NCBI GenBank assembly: GCA_019787685.1
Contig: JAHNUO010000003.1
Location: 2,418,001-2,482,000 of the forward strand
DNA from: Chiua virens
Taxonomy: Eukaryota > Basidiomycota > Agaricomycetes > Boletales > Boletaceae
Length of the DNA stretch: 64,000 nucleotides
Direction of reading: 5' to 3'
A program made the position numbers and the translations under genes. Shown piece after piece: positions 44,510 to 57,699 of this stretch; positions within the stretch are counted from its first letter, which is position 1; the number at the start of each line of letters is the position of its first letter. The notes beneath the pieces are model-generated. The model ran no database searches. It worked only from the letters and a program-made list of their open reading frames with translations, and was not told the origin of the DNA.

Positions 44510-45490
44510 AGGTGTCAGATGATGGGGTGGAATCTTGCAAGTTTTCATCTTGCAAGAAGCGTGATAGCAAGGGTAGCTGGGAGGCGAGCGGCCCATGCAA
44601 TCCTGCAAATCGTGTGGTAGCAAGACATAGTATGGTAGTATCTTGCAAGAAGCACAGCAGTGATGCGCCGGCTGGGAGCCTGGGAGCAACTGGGGGGCAT
44701 CATGGGTCTTGCAAAATCGCGAGGGTACGGTATCGGTTGTCGAAACTTGTAAGTTGCATCTTGCAAGAAATACAGTAGTGAGGGCGCCTGGGGGAATGAC
44801 GGATCTTGCAAAGTGTGCGAGGGGCGAGGTAGTATTGGTCGTCGAAACTTGTAAGTTTGCATCTTGCAAGAAACACAGTGGTGAGGGCAGCTGGGAGCCA
44901 GGGAGCAGCTGGGGAGCATGATTGAGTCTTGCAAAATGGACGGTAACGAGGGCAAGTTATCAGATGGTGGCAACTTGCAGGTCAGGGTCTTGCAAGAAAT
45001 GTGACAGTGGGCGACTGGAAAACGACTGGGGGTCCGGGGATATGACGGATCTGCCAAACATACGGTAGCAAGGCCAATGCGTCAGAGGGTGGCATTATGG
45101 CAGCTGGGTTTTACAAAACGCGCAGTAGCAAGGGAGAGAGCAGTAGCTAGGGCAAGACATCAAGTAGTGTGGCATGCCTTGCAAGTTGGGGTCTTGCAAG
45201 AAGTGCGACAGTGAGGGCGGTTGAGAAACAATGGGAGACATGATGGATCCTGCAAGACATGCAGTAGCAAGGGCGAGATGTTGGATGGTGTGGTGTTGTC
45301 TTGCAAACTAGTGTCTTGCAAAACGTGTGGTAGTGAGGACAAGACATCGGATGGTGTTATCTTGCCTTGCAAATTAGGGTCTTGCAAGAACTTGCACGAC
45401 GGAAGGCGGTTGGGGAGGGATGTGATGGACCTTGCAAAATGTGTGGTAGCGAGGCCTCGAGGTTGATTATCGTTACTCTTGCAATCCTTT
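44510..45490. repeat. TCTTGCAAGA minisatellite
   Basis: Degenerate tandem repeat with a period of very roughly 110-190 bp. A unit reads CTTGCAAG, a short gap, TCTTGCAAGAA, then a stretch rich in CAGTGAGGGCG and CTGGGAG, then GATCTTGCAAA and GTGTGGTAGCAAGGCAAG. Seven exact TCTTGCAAGA palindromes are visible. Short open frames on both strands repeat with it (LQVSTTN-like on -, SCKLASCKK-like on +) but look incidental. Confidence 0.8.
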
Positions 45491-46236
45491 CTTACGATGA
45501 CCACCAAGATAACCTGCAGGATACTTCCAGGATGGCCTGACGACCGCATGGTCTTTACTAACCTTTGCCCTAGCTGACTGATGTGACACACGTGACCGTG
45601 TGCTAGGCACTGCCACATCGTGACAGCCGCGTCGCTACACTGTACGTACTATATGTCGAGATTGGGATCTCCAACATTCTGGACAATTGCTGGGATGCTC
45701 GCGAGGCTCTGGAGAGGACTTAAGATGAGGCTCGGGATAATGTCATTGGTAAATTTGGACTACAGTATGGACATCTAGGGGAGAAATGACCAGTAAGGAT
45801 AGATACCATCAACTTAGGAAGGGCTGAGCCTGAGGTGGCCTAAGAGGGAGGGAGTACCTTGAAAATGTGCTGCCAAGGGTGATTTCAAGAATTGAACGAG
45901 ATTGAGTCGACCAATTGTCTGGGTCACCAATTCGCGGGGCGGTTACCTCAAGGTTCTGAGACTAGCTGAATATGGAACCCACGCCTTTGGAGAGAAGACA
46001 GAGGTCCTAACATTTACAGCCATCTCCGTTCGTAACTTTCTCGTAACACATTACCGTAACGAGCACCCACCGCATCTTGGATCCAAAATAATCCTACATG
46101 ATGACGCTGTGCTGACGGAAGATTACAGGGACGCACCTACAGGAAACAGATAAACTTGAAACCACCAGTCGGCACACCATCTTCTCCCCTTGTGTTATAG
46201 TAGCGCTACCGGCACCGCCACACAAATACTACCAGC
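45491..46236. other. Intergenic, no gene recognised
   Basis: No family resemblance. A short + frame (45,902-46,153) is probably chance. It should contain the promoter of the gene starting at 46,237. Confidence 0.35.
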
Positions 46237-47283
46237 ATGCCTCTATCCTCTGAGTCTGCCAACAGACAGGCAGACTATACTGTGGACAAAATACTTCAAT
46301 TCATCCAAAGAGAATCTGATAATTTCTGCGCTGAACTATGCGAAACAGACCGGGAGGAATTCAAACGCGTACGTGAATCTGAGGGTGGCTTAGTTTTTCT
46401 GCTATAACGATTCTAATTTTATTAGGAATATATTAATGCAAAACTGAGAGCCTGCCTCAGCGAAGAAGGCAGCCCCTCTGTGCCAGCCTCTAACCGGACG
46501 AATACTCTTCTCCGTAGGAAGCTCCCTTTTGTGCCTCTCATTGCACTGATGGTTTATCATCGGTCAGAAACCTCTAGTGAGGTGAAATGCAGGAGTGACT
46601 CTTATATTCAACCACGAAGACTCGGAACCCCGCCGTCGCCGCGTCTCCCTTTATCAGAAACCACCGGCACTAGTCCGGCATCGAATCGCGCTTCCACTCG
46701 ACTTCAGAGAAAGCTGCCGCCGCCGCCGCCATCACCTCAACGAGTGGCCGGATCGGAGACTGCGAGTGGTGACCCTGGTGGTGGGTCACATCGTGATCGT
46801 AGTTCTCAATTTGTCAGGAAGGCCGTATCTGTATCTCCGCAACCGACAAGAAGATCAAGGTATCACTCCTCTTTCGCTGTCGGTTCGTTGGCTTCCGGCC
46901 CCGCCACGTCTGCTAGCTCTAGCCTCAATCATCAAGGCAGCACACTTGAATCTGAGAACGTCAAGGATGAGCAAGTTCCGGATCAAGACCAATGGGAAAA
47001 ATGGCTTGGTGATGGCTCTACTAGGATCAATTTCGTGGAGATTAGCCATTCGAATGTCAACGGCTTGACAATGAATAATGGCGGGAACTCCGAGTCGAGT
47101 ACTTTCAGGGCCGGTGTGTTTTCTTGCCACTCGACGTTCCTGGCTACTAAACGCAATGTGCAGTCAATCATAAGATGGCACCTTTGCTTTCATCTAAAAA
47201 ACATATCCTGCAGAATTAGGCTTCCCTGCGTACTTCCTTTATGGTTTTTTTTTCGTAAACTGAGAGTACTGTGTCGACGGTAG
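46237..47283 (+). CDS. Hypothetical Ser/Pro-rich protein with internal duplication
   Basis: The ATG at 46,237 opens MPLSSESANRQADYTVDKIL. An intron at 46,369-46,425 (GTACGT...TTAG) joins in phase to EYINAKLRACLSEEG. The rest is Ser/Arg/Pro-rich. A segment is duplicated: PASNRTNTLLRRKLPFVP at about 46,483 and PASNRASTRLQRKLPPPP at about 46,680, each near an SET(S/A/T) motif. The last 15 or so codons run into a segment shared with the 3' end of the WD40 gene (TGTGTCGACGGTAGT), so the present stop may not be the original one. I do not recognise the family. Confidence 0.45.
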
Positions 47284-48470
47284 TTTCATATTTGTTCATG
47301 GAACCCTTCTACCTGCTAGCTCCTTTCGTTGAGAACTACATACTTTATTTGCTACTCGTCGTGGGCCTTGTACATGTGCATTCTCAAAGCGAAACGCGCG
47401 TACGTTATACTATAGATGATGACCTCAACTCGTTGCTTCATGTCATTCGGTGTGCATCTCTCAATGCGGATCGGAATCCGACTTGCGCGGATCGTCCCCA
47501 CTGGCATGAATTTTCATCGTCCGTCTGCCGCGGCGACGTGACGAGAAAGAATATTGTTTATTAAATGAGTTACGAGGCACAGGATGTCTATGACATTACG
47601 CCCTGATATCATCCAAGTCGTCTATAAATTATTTCTACGAACGCAATTTATGTATTCACAACTTCACTTATGAGTCACGTTTTCACGGTATACCATTTTC
47701 CATCAATCAGGTAACACTTCCACGTTGCTGTGTACACGAAATCAGTGCAGCTTTGAAGTCTTCTTCTATTCACGTTACTTATTTAATATAGCGAACCAAA
47801 GGCAGTATGCAGCAAAAGGATACGCTGCAGCTGGCCCTTGAATGTCCTCCCTGCAACTCAATGTGATGACGCGATCTGAGGTGAGTTTTTCCCAACCCCA
47901 CTTTGATTTCCGCATCAATATCCCAAAGTATTTTCCTCCACAAACCAATTCTCCGTGGTTTAAATCCTCGTCCAGTGAGCCTGGACGAGCTACAAAATTG
48001 ACGACGCCAAGTGCGTACTCGTGAACGTCCGCCTCGGCGGACATAAAGGGTGGAAGCGTGGCGCCCGTGCCAGCATGGATCACGAACGGCTCAAGGGGGA
48101 TATGTTGATTAAAGTACCATGTGGTACTGACATGGAAGCCATCACGCAACGCCAACTTACGGTGGACCCTGAACACGAGGAGTTGGGCTACGACGCCGAG
48201 TTTTGTGAGTTGGTATGCAGGATGACCTCTGTTGACGATGGCTATCTCCTCAGGCCCTGACTCGGAGTTTGAGTCTTGCCCATGATCGTCGCCCACGCGA
48301 TCGTAGATCGTAGCATGCGGGCGAGGAGGGCAGGGCATTCGAGAACTCGGAATGACGACCGGCCCAGGCGAAAAATGTGGGCGTCGTACATTCACTGACA
48401 AGGGCGACCATGAGGCGGTAAAACGCCTTGCGTCCCTCGCCGTACGCAATCGGGATGCTGACATTGAAGA
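47283..48470. repeat. Segmental duplication, copy 2 (pairs with 8,175-9,431)
   Basis: Same-orientation duplicate covering the HET 3' flank and the C-terminal half of the HET gene. Unlike copy 1 it continues into a fuller HET gene. Confidence 0.85.
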
Positions 48471-49629
48471 GACCGAGGAGGACGTACGCCCTATCCTCGA
48501 TCCGTGTCGTTTTGCGTTTAGAAGACCACGTCATGATCGGGGCGAGAAGCTCGCAGGAAGGGTGAAATTGTTGAAGATGAGTTGCTGGAATACCCGTCAC
48601 TTTAGTGATGGCGGTCAAGATTGTTGTATTAGCCTTGTCGCCGCCTTCGGAGACTTCAGGGGAGATTGGGTTCCAGTCTTTGCCGTAAAAACGCATGAAT
48701 TTGGGTGCCAATAGTTCTTGGAGAGTCCATCCTCTCGTGAACCATGGTTCGAGATCAAAGTCTTCGACCGTCAATGAGTGTGCCAAGTGAACGATGCAGA
48801 CGTTGGCGAGGCTGTACCCCCGATGCATGGATCGAATCGCTTCTTCCAGCTCTGAGCTACTCTCCTTATTGATGCAACACGTGTCGGACCAGACGTATTG
48901 ACAGTCAAACTCTGTCTGCGCTTTTTCGCAAAGGTGGCGTAGTTTGTCGTAGCCTGGACCACTTGGTAAGGTGGGCCTTAGGCCGTGGCTGACTTGGGAC
49001 GGCATGTCATGAAACAGGGGTTCCCGTTCACCCCATCGATGCGAGAAGATGGCGAATTTGAAAAAATCGTGGGCATACTCCTAGGAGGAGCGGTGTTCGA
49101 TCTTAGTCATTCTACCGTCCCACAATCCCGATCGGACAAGCGGACTGACCTCGCACCAGCTACGCTCCAAGAAGCCTGTCCATTGCCACCCGAGCGTCTT
49201 CGAGTACTCGTATTGCAATTCGCGTAATTCGCCGTCCGATATGGTTTCTATGCGTGATCGCGCCACATCCCATATCTCGTTCCGTGTGACAATCGTCATG
49301 TCGGCGATACGGAGGAGGTGTGTCGGGAGGGCGTTGAAAACGTGATCAACACAGGCTTCTACGAGTTGTTGGCGAGCATCCGAGAGATCAGTGGTCAAGA
49401 CCGGCCGACGCTTCTCGCTGAAGGGATCGTCGTCTGGGGCGTAACTGAGATGATGTAGGTAAGATAGGATGGTGTCCGAGTCGTCATGACTTGAAGTTGG
49501 GTGCTGGATACCAATATTCGGAAGGTTGTTTGTATCTGAGTCCTCCAAGGGTAGTTTTTCAAGATCTAAATCTGAATGCAAATATGCGGTCGAATCAATC
49601 TCGTTCAATTCTTGAGATGGGCTAGCCAT
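47775..49629 (-). pseudogene. HET-domain protein gene, most complete copy, frameshifted
   Basis: HET proteins act in fungal non-self recognition and programmed cell death. The ATG at 49,629 begins MASPSQELNEIDSTAYLHSD, an acidic N-terminus. A 69-bp intron (49,149-49,081; GAG/GTCAGT, CTAG, with a TGACTAAG branch-like site) joins in phase to EYAHDFFKFAIFSHRWGERE, the start of the HET core. The core continues QYVWSDTCCINKESSSELEE, CIVHLAHSLTVEDFD and WFTRGWTLQELLAPKFMRFY, then RKTTRIEDRAYVLLG and IAYGEGRKAFYRL. After SSPACY the frame is shifted by a 7-bp tandem duplication (GATCGTA twice, 48,299-48,312 on +). The C-terminal region is open in the next frame to the stop at 47,775. It is therefore probably inactive unless the duplication is an artefact. 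Confidence 0.85.
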
Positions 49630-49851
49630 GAGAGCAGAAAGTGGTACTACACGTGTCCGAGTCGTTATGAACGTTAACAAGCATTCTGGGCGGTGCCAAG
49701 GGTCCTGGCGCGCTGAGGTGAAGTTCATCCAGGATTTTTCAATTTGTGCATCTTCTCAACGGATCGATCCGAGACCACTGGTACATACATTGCAATCATC
49801 ATTCGAGTTTGCAAGAATACCAGTCAAACCTTCTACTAGTAGCGCACCCTC

Positions 49852-50097
49852 ATGATGCGGGAACGCCGCCGGGAAGTAACTTTCCTAGATGTCTACCTTC
49901 TCGGTGCAGGGATTTACCTTACCAAATGGCTATTTGATTCAAGGCATTCTAGCCCATCTCCACCTGGTCCTCTTGGATGGCCAGTCGTTGGTAACCTCTT
50001 CCAGGTACCCCCCGAGAAACAATGGGAATATTTTGCAACAATCAAGTTCGACCGATTAATAACCTACAGATCTACAATACACAGAAACACGAAATAG
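49852..50097 (+). pseudogene. Cytochrome P450 N-terminal fragment
   Basis: The translation shows a membrane anchor (FLDVYLLGAGIYLTKWLF), the proline hinge SPPGPLGWPVVGNLFQVP and the following WEYFATIK, as in microsomal fungal P450s. It ends after about 80 residues. No I-helix, ExxR or heme-binding Cys region follows, because the next DNA is the convergent membrane-protein gene. Confidence 0.75.
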
Positions 50098-50103
50098 AAT
50101 AGG

Positions 50104-51388
50104 CTACAAGTGAGGAATGTAATTTGTCCACAGGACAACTTGGTACGAGGAAGGTGGCAGAGAGCGAAGACTCATAAACATCAGTACGACCAACGTCAAT
50201 CGTGATACCCCCCCAATGACAACAAAGATCCACAACCACAGCGTGAGCGTTCGACTCCCAGCAGGAAGACTGACGGCCCCGATCCCACAAATGAAGGGTG
50301 GGATCACCAATGTGAGTGAGGCCACACGCCAGGCGGTCCTCTCAGGCCCAGATGGGAATTCGTAATTCCAGGCAAGTGCGTGCAGCGTGCCGAACGTGGC
50401 CCATGTAAAGCAAAACGGAAGGATATTTTGTGATCTGCTGTGCGACTCCACAGGTATGAACAGTTCCCGCTTCCTTCTTTGAGTGGAGATTTCCAGATGT
50501 TTCTATGGGCATCATGTGAGGCACTGGTGGATAGATGCCATTGTCAGGCAAGCACGTACTGGCGGCAGCTTTTCCGAGTTGTTGGCCATTCTTGACACAT
50601 CAGATGGTTCTGGGTTGCGCCGATAGAAAATGTAAGGGCGTCCTGGGCAATGAGGCTTGTTCCACCAACAAAATAAAAGTGGGACGGTGAGGACAGCCAT
50701 GCAAACGGTGTCCAGCTCGACCAGTGTCACCGTGAGACGGTACGAAAGACGGACGATCACTTGCGTAATGAACCACGACAGTTGAATAACGAGGATCACT
50801 TTCCCAAGCGCGTCAGCGGAACTCTTATCCTTGATGTCGTCCTCCATGACCACTGGATTTATGATTTCAACTGCATGCAGGATCTCCAAGAAATCGTTGA
50901 CCCTGGAGGTCGCGGTGAACGAGATTTCGCGTGCGTCTGTATTGTCGCAAAGAGCAAATCCACCGTTCAACGCAAAATGGCTGTGGGTCCTAGTCCACCA
51001 TTCATACCCACTGTCTGAAGACAGCGTGATCATTCTTCCACAACGCTAGGTCGATCGAGAACGTACCACGAATGTGTTTTGTCAGTCGTTTCGCCTCGTA
51101 CAATTCCATGAACGCGATCTCGATGATTAGTTCGGGTACAACGAACATGGAAAGCATCAGAGCCAGCCGGTATAGAAAGACGTGATACCATTTAAAGTGT
51201 GGCAGAGGAACAGCAGGATGCACGGCGTGCCAGACGCAAACTAAAAGCGTGAGGCCGCAGTTGGCCAAAAGACTCCATACGCTGCGACGATTGTCCACTA
51301 TTGCCGGACATTCCGAGAGAGTAGCATTCGCGGATTGTGCGCGCGCAACCTCAGCGAAAAAGAGTGAAGCGATCAACGGGGGAAACAT
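50104..51388 (-). CDS. Multi-pass membrane protein, agaricomycete family
   Basis: The start MFPPLIASLFFAEVARAQSA looks like a signal peptide cleaved near AQS. Hydrophobic segments follow: VWSLLANCGLTLLVCVWHAV, FLYRLALMLSMFVVPELIIE, VILVIQLSWFITQVIVRLSY, VCMAVLTVPLLFCWW, and near the C-terminus WRVASLTLVIPPFICGIGAV and LWLWIFVVIGGVSRLTLVVL. An intron (about 51,016-51,061) joins IR to DSGYEWWTRTHSHF. The block WWTRTH...GGFAL...LSWFITQ..R...WWNKP is typical of a poorly characterised fungal membrane family. Further introns lie around 50,440-50,560. The stop is at 50,104. Confidence 0.7.
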
Positions 51389-52678
51389 GGTGGGCTGAGT
51401 GGGATTTGCGGATTGACGCTATGGCCAACACCTACTCGATACTTATGTTTATCCATGGCTGCAACTTACAGGCGGGTTTAGTATGTTCCGGATAACAGCC
51501 TCATCCTGTGCAAAAACGGGGATGGACAGCGCAGAAGCTTCCTATGGATACCAGGGCACAGGACGCTCGAAAGGATGAGCGCTTCACGGGTGATTAGCGC
51601 GTGTCTGGCCCCGGTGGCAGACAAGACCGTACCGAACGGGAAGGCTTCATGGCAGGGCTTCCGGATGCCATCGACGAGTGTCAGCGCTTCAGCAGCCTAG
51701 GACACATTCAATGACATCATGTGGCATGAATCCGTGCACACTGTGAGGTACCATCATGTCCTATCACACACTTTCTGCGGAAATGTAAATGAAAACCGAG
51801 GATCACAAAAAACAAAATATTCGTACCACGAACGACATTTCGAGAGCATATGGTTACAGGTTCACCAATGATGGCTTCGGTTCGACTTTTGGCTTTGGTT
51901 CAAACCTGGTTGTTTCTGGAGACGGTGGGTCAATCAAACCTGATATGTAAAACTGATAGACTATCCACAAACACTCGCCGATTTTCTTGTCGGAAGGGCG
52001 GGCAAGCTGAGCGCAAGGACATTAATATTGTCTTCCGAATCAGAATCCGGATGAGTTAGCGGTGGTTACGCAAAAAGTGAATGATTGTCGATTTCTGCAA
52101 ATCGACAATTATTCACTTTTTGGCTTTGGTTTGAAAGAAACGTGTTCGGGGGGCTTGCGGCGGGCGTTCAACCTCATGGAATTTATGTATAAGGTTCGAC
52201 GGAGTCGACCGGGCCGCGTGACGCATGACGCATGACGCGGTTCCACGACCAGGATTATGTGAACGAAAACGTCAATCCACGATCAGGTTCTCCACAAAAA
52301 GGACGCGCACTCGGTTCGGTAGCCGGCTGCTGGACAGAATAAGGTGAGTAGTCACTCCTCAGAACCTCACATCCCAAGCTCTTACTATCGCTGGTCCTTT
52401 ATTTATGTAATACGCGTCACCCTCTTAAGATTGTATTTCTAATAGACTGTTATTGTTCTTATCTCAGTTGGCTCTTCAAAGCCCGAGGAGGGAGTTCCGC
52501 GAACGGATTGTATCATACACATTTTTGGGACGCCAGACATGACATTTTTATTCTGAATAAACCACCTCTCACCGCGTCCACATCTTACTGCTGTCCAGAA
52601 GGCGTGGCGTTTGTCTCGATGGGCTTCATCGCGGGGAAGAGGAGCACCTCCTTGATGTCTAACAAAGCACCGTCAGAA
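51389..52678. other. Intergenic with hairpin and TGACGCA repeats
   Basis: Nearly 1.3 kb with no gene recognised. It holds the inverted repeat at 52,071-52,122 and a GTGACGCATGACGCATGACG run at about 52,218-52,240. Confidence 0.6.
52071..52122. repeat. Near-perfect inverted repeat (hairpin)
   Basis: 24-bp arms (52,071-52,094 and 52,099-52,122) with one mismatch and a 4-base loop. The arms contain AAAAAGTGAAT and GTCGATTT. No adjacent open frame. Confidence 0.9.
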
Positions 52679-54926
<2,248 letters not shown>

Positions 54927-55134
54927 TCACTTTTTTGTACAGATCGATAACCTTCCTATTCGAGTAAAGAAAAAAAAAAGTGACAAGAGTCACGATGACA
55001 CTTATCACGTGATTATACTGAATATTCCCACGGTCATAAACACTTTGCACAGCATTTCATATGTAATCCATCCTAATCGATCCTGTCGTGCTCGCTGTTC
55101 CTGACAGTGACAAAGCCCTTCAACCACGACAATC
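54927..55134. promoter_or_regulatory. Bidirectional promoter with TCACGTGA
   Basis: 208 bp between divergent housekeeping genes. The palindrome TCACGTGA (55,005-55,012) is the recognised site type of fungal bHLH factors such as Cbf1. An A-rich run (54,966-54,979) lies beside it. Confidence 0.55.
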
Positions 55135-57281
55135 ATGTCCTCAGACTACGACTATTCAGACGAAGACGTAGATTACTACGACGAGGACGAAGACATGCTC
55201 AGCGCACAAGAAAACGGTGAGTATCCACCACCTCTCCAAGGGGTTTCCTCTCCTGGTGAGCCACACGAGATCGAGATAGTCACCACTCACTCGGTTCTCG
55301 GTGCGTCCTTCCAGGATCAGACTCATCCGATGACGAAATGGACATGGATACCTTTGGTGAGGACTTTAAGCTTCCCCAGCGTGCCGCCCGCAAGTCCTAT
55401 GAGGTGGAGCATGAGCCCCTTCCACAATCAGCGGTCGAGAAACTCATGGCAACAGACGTGGAACACATCAGTGGCATATTTGGCGTGGACGTACGTGTAT
55501 GCTCTTCACACATCGCTCGTACGATCATCATTCCCTTCTCGCAGCCCAGCACCGCCTCACTCCTCTTGCGCTACATGAACTGGAATAAGGAGCGCCTAAT
55601 CGAGAAATACATGGATAATGTCTTTGCAGTCTCTGTCGCAGCAGGAATATCCCCTCCATCCAAGTCACTGCCTTCCTCAGCCGCAGGTCCCGAACGTTCT
55701 CAGGGTGTCTCTTCCAGCGCTAGGTCTGGTGGGCTGCGCAGACCCACGCGGCAGACACCAGGTGTGCCCTTCCACTTATTCCAGGGATCTCTCTGATAAC
55801 TAACAAGTCTGGTGCAGCTCCAGCCCCAAAGCCCGAACCCTTCATGTGTCCGATCTGCTATGACGACTCACAACCGGCGTTTACGACCCTTTCGTGTGAC
55901 CATACATTCTGTATTGGATGTTGGAATGCATACATCACGTCCAAGATTAGAGAAGAGGGCGAGCAGGCGATCAGGTGTATGGCTGAGGGTTGCGGCATCA
56001 TTGCAACAGATCCGTTCGTTCATTCCGCCTTGGGGGACGACAACGCTACTTGGGAGCGCTTCAACGAACTTATTGTGCGACACTTTGTTGGTTCGAACCC
56101 CAACTTGAAGTATTGCCCTTACCCATCATGCACGTACACCGTCTCCTGCCCTGCCGCGGCGTCCAAGAGTGCCTTAACAACGATTGTACCGACGGTTGCG
56201 TGTGGTGCAATTGCTACACCACCACACAAATTCTGTTTCGGATGCACGATAGAAAGTGATCATCGACCCGTGATATGTGGTGTGGCACGGATGTGGCTCA
56301 AGAAGTGTCGAGACGACAGCGAGACTGCAAACTGGATCAAGAGCAACACCAAGGAGTGTGGCAAGTGCCAAAGCACAATCGAAAAGAATGGAGGGTGCAA
56401 GTACGAACACATCGTATACCTTGTCAGGTCGTTGCTGACAATTTTCTCGGCAGCCACATGACTTGTAAGAAATGCAAGCACGAGTTTTGCTGGGTGTGCA
56501 TGGGTGAGAGTTGTCAAGATTCTCTATATTTCGCTAATGTTGTTCAAAGGTCCATGGTCGGAGCACGGCACAGCTTGGTACTCGTGTAACCGATACGATG
56601 AGAAGGCCGGTGTAGACGCTCGGGATGCTCAATCAAAGAGCAGAGCCTCGCTAGAGCGCTACCTCCATGTATGCTTCATTCTTCCTACATGCATCTCGAT
56701 GATTTATATGCTAAACAGTACTATAACCGGTGGGCAAACCACGAGCAATCCGCGAAACTCTCGGTTGAGCTGTACAACAAGACCGAGAAGAAGATGGAAG
56801 AGATGCAGATCACGTCGGACTTGACGTGGATCGAAGTTCAATTCATGAAGAGAGCCGTCGATGAAGTGGAGAAGTGTCGAATGACACTCAAGTGGACGTA
56901 CGCGATGGCATACTACTTAGAGAAGGGCAACCAGAAGGAGCTCTTTGAGGATAACCAAAGGCACGCTTGTTTTGTTCTTAACCCTCACTGGGACATTGAC
57001 GTGATGTGGATGAACTCGCCAGGGACCTAGAGCAAGCTGTAGAAGATTTATCGGAGCTTCTAGAATCTCCTCTCGATGCAGAGAACATGCTGACATTGCG
57101 TCAGAAGGTAACAGACAAGGCGGTAAGTATCATTGTACCCATAATACACGCCAACCGTTCATTCTTGTCGTGTAACTAGGTGTACGTGGCTAAACGGAAC
57201 GAGATCATGCTGGAGGATACTGCCAAGGGTTTCTTGGAAGGACGTTGGACCTGGAACGTTTCCGTCGAAGGATTCGACTAG
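55135..57281 (+). CDS. Ariadne-type RBR E3 ubiquitin ligase
   Basis: Transfers ubiquitin through a Cys thioester in RING2. Start [20 protein letters not shown] (acidic N-terminus). Exon 1 ends at 55,216 and exon 2 begins at 55,315 ([13 protein letters not shown]). A UBA-like segment follows ([20 protein letters not shown]). RING1 is [20 protein letters not shown] followed by FCIGCW; the IBR contains [13 protein letters not shown] and HKFCFGC. RING2 is [14 protein letters not shown], and an intron at about 56,402-56,454 then joins in phase to give [20 protein letters not shown], with the catalytic Cys in NHMTC. The Ariadne helical domain follows ([40 protein letters not shown]), ending [17 protein letters not shown]. 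Length and domain order match the ARI1/HHARI class. Confidence 0.92.
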
Positions 57282-57699
57282 ATACCTTTACTCTTCAAGC
57301 AAGGTACTATCCGATTTACAGTCTCTTTTCCCTTAATCTCCCCAGACACTACGTACAACGTTATACAGCTTTCGATTCAGGTTTGCTTAGAGCTCTTTCG
57401 ATGCTCTGTCTTAATGTCACTCGAGTGTAATGTTATGTATTTTTGGTGAGGACACCAGTACGGGTGCCGCGGGTGTCGCATCCAACGCGGATTTGGCTCG
57501 AGCTTACTCACTGATTGGTCTTGGATAAATAAGCTGCTAACCTTTGAATCTGCCTCGTCATCTTCCTACCTGTCGGTCGGCCATAACTTCCGCGTCAGCC
57601 GCAGACATATGCATATGTGAAACTTGTTCGACGAGTTTGGCGCGACTGTCTTTTACATTTGCTTGTGACTGAACAGTAATGATGACCATCTCTCTTGTG
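57282..57699. other. Intergenic, 3' region of the Ariadne gene
   Basis: No gene seen. Contains two short TATGCATATG-like motifs near 57,607. Confidence 0.4.

Noticed and set aside
44352..45618. Repeated minus-strand frames (LQVSTTN, CKTPTCK) as a repeat protein or CRISPR-like array
   Set aside because: Frames come from the TCTTGCAAGA minisatellite, change frame often, and unit spacing and spacer lengths are irregular; CRISPR arrays are not expected in a nuclear fungal genome.
56085..56105. GGTTCGAACCCC as a tRNA T-arm
   Set aside because: It lies inside the RBR coding sequence and no acceptor or anticodon arm can be paired around it.
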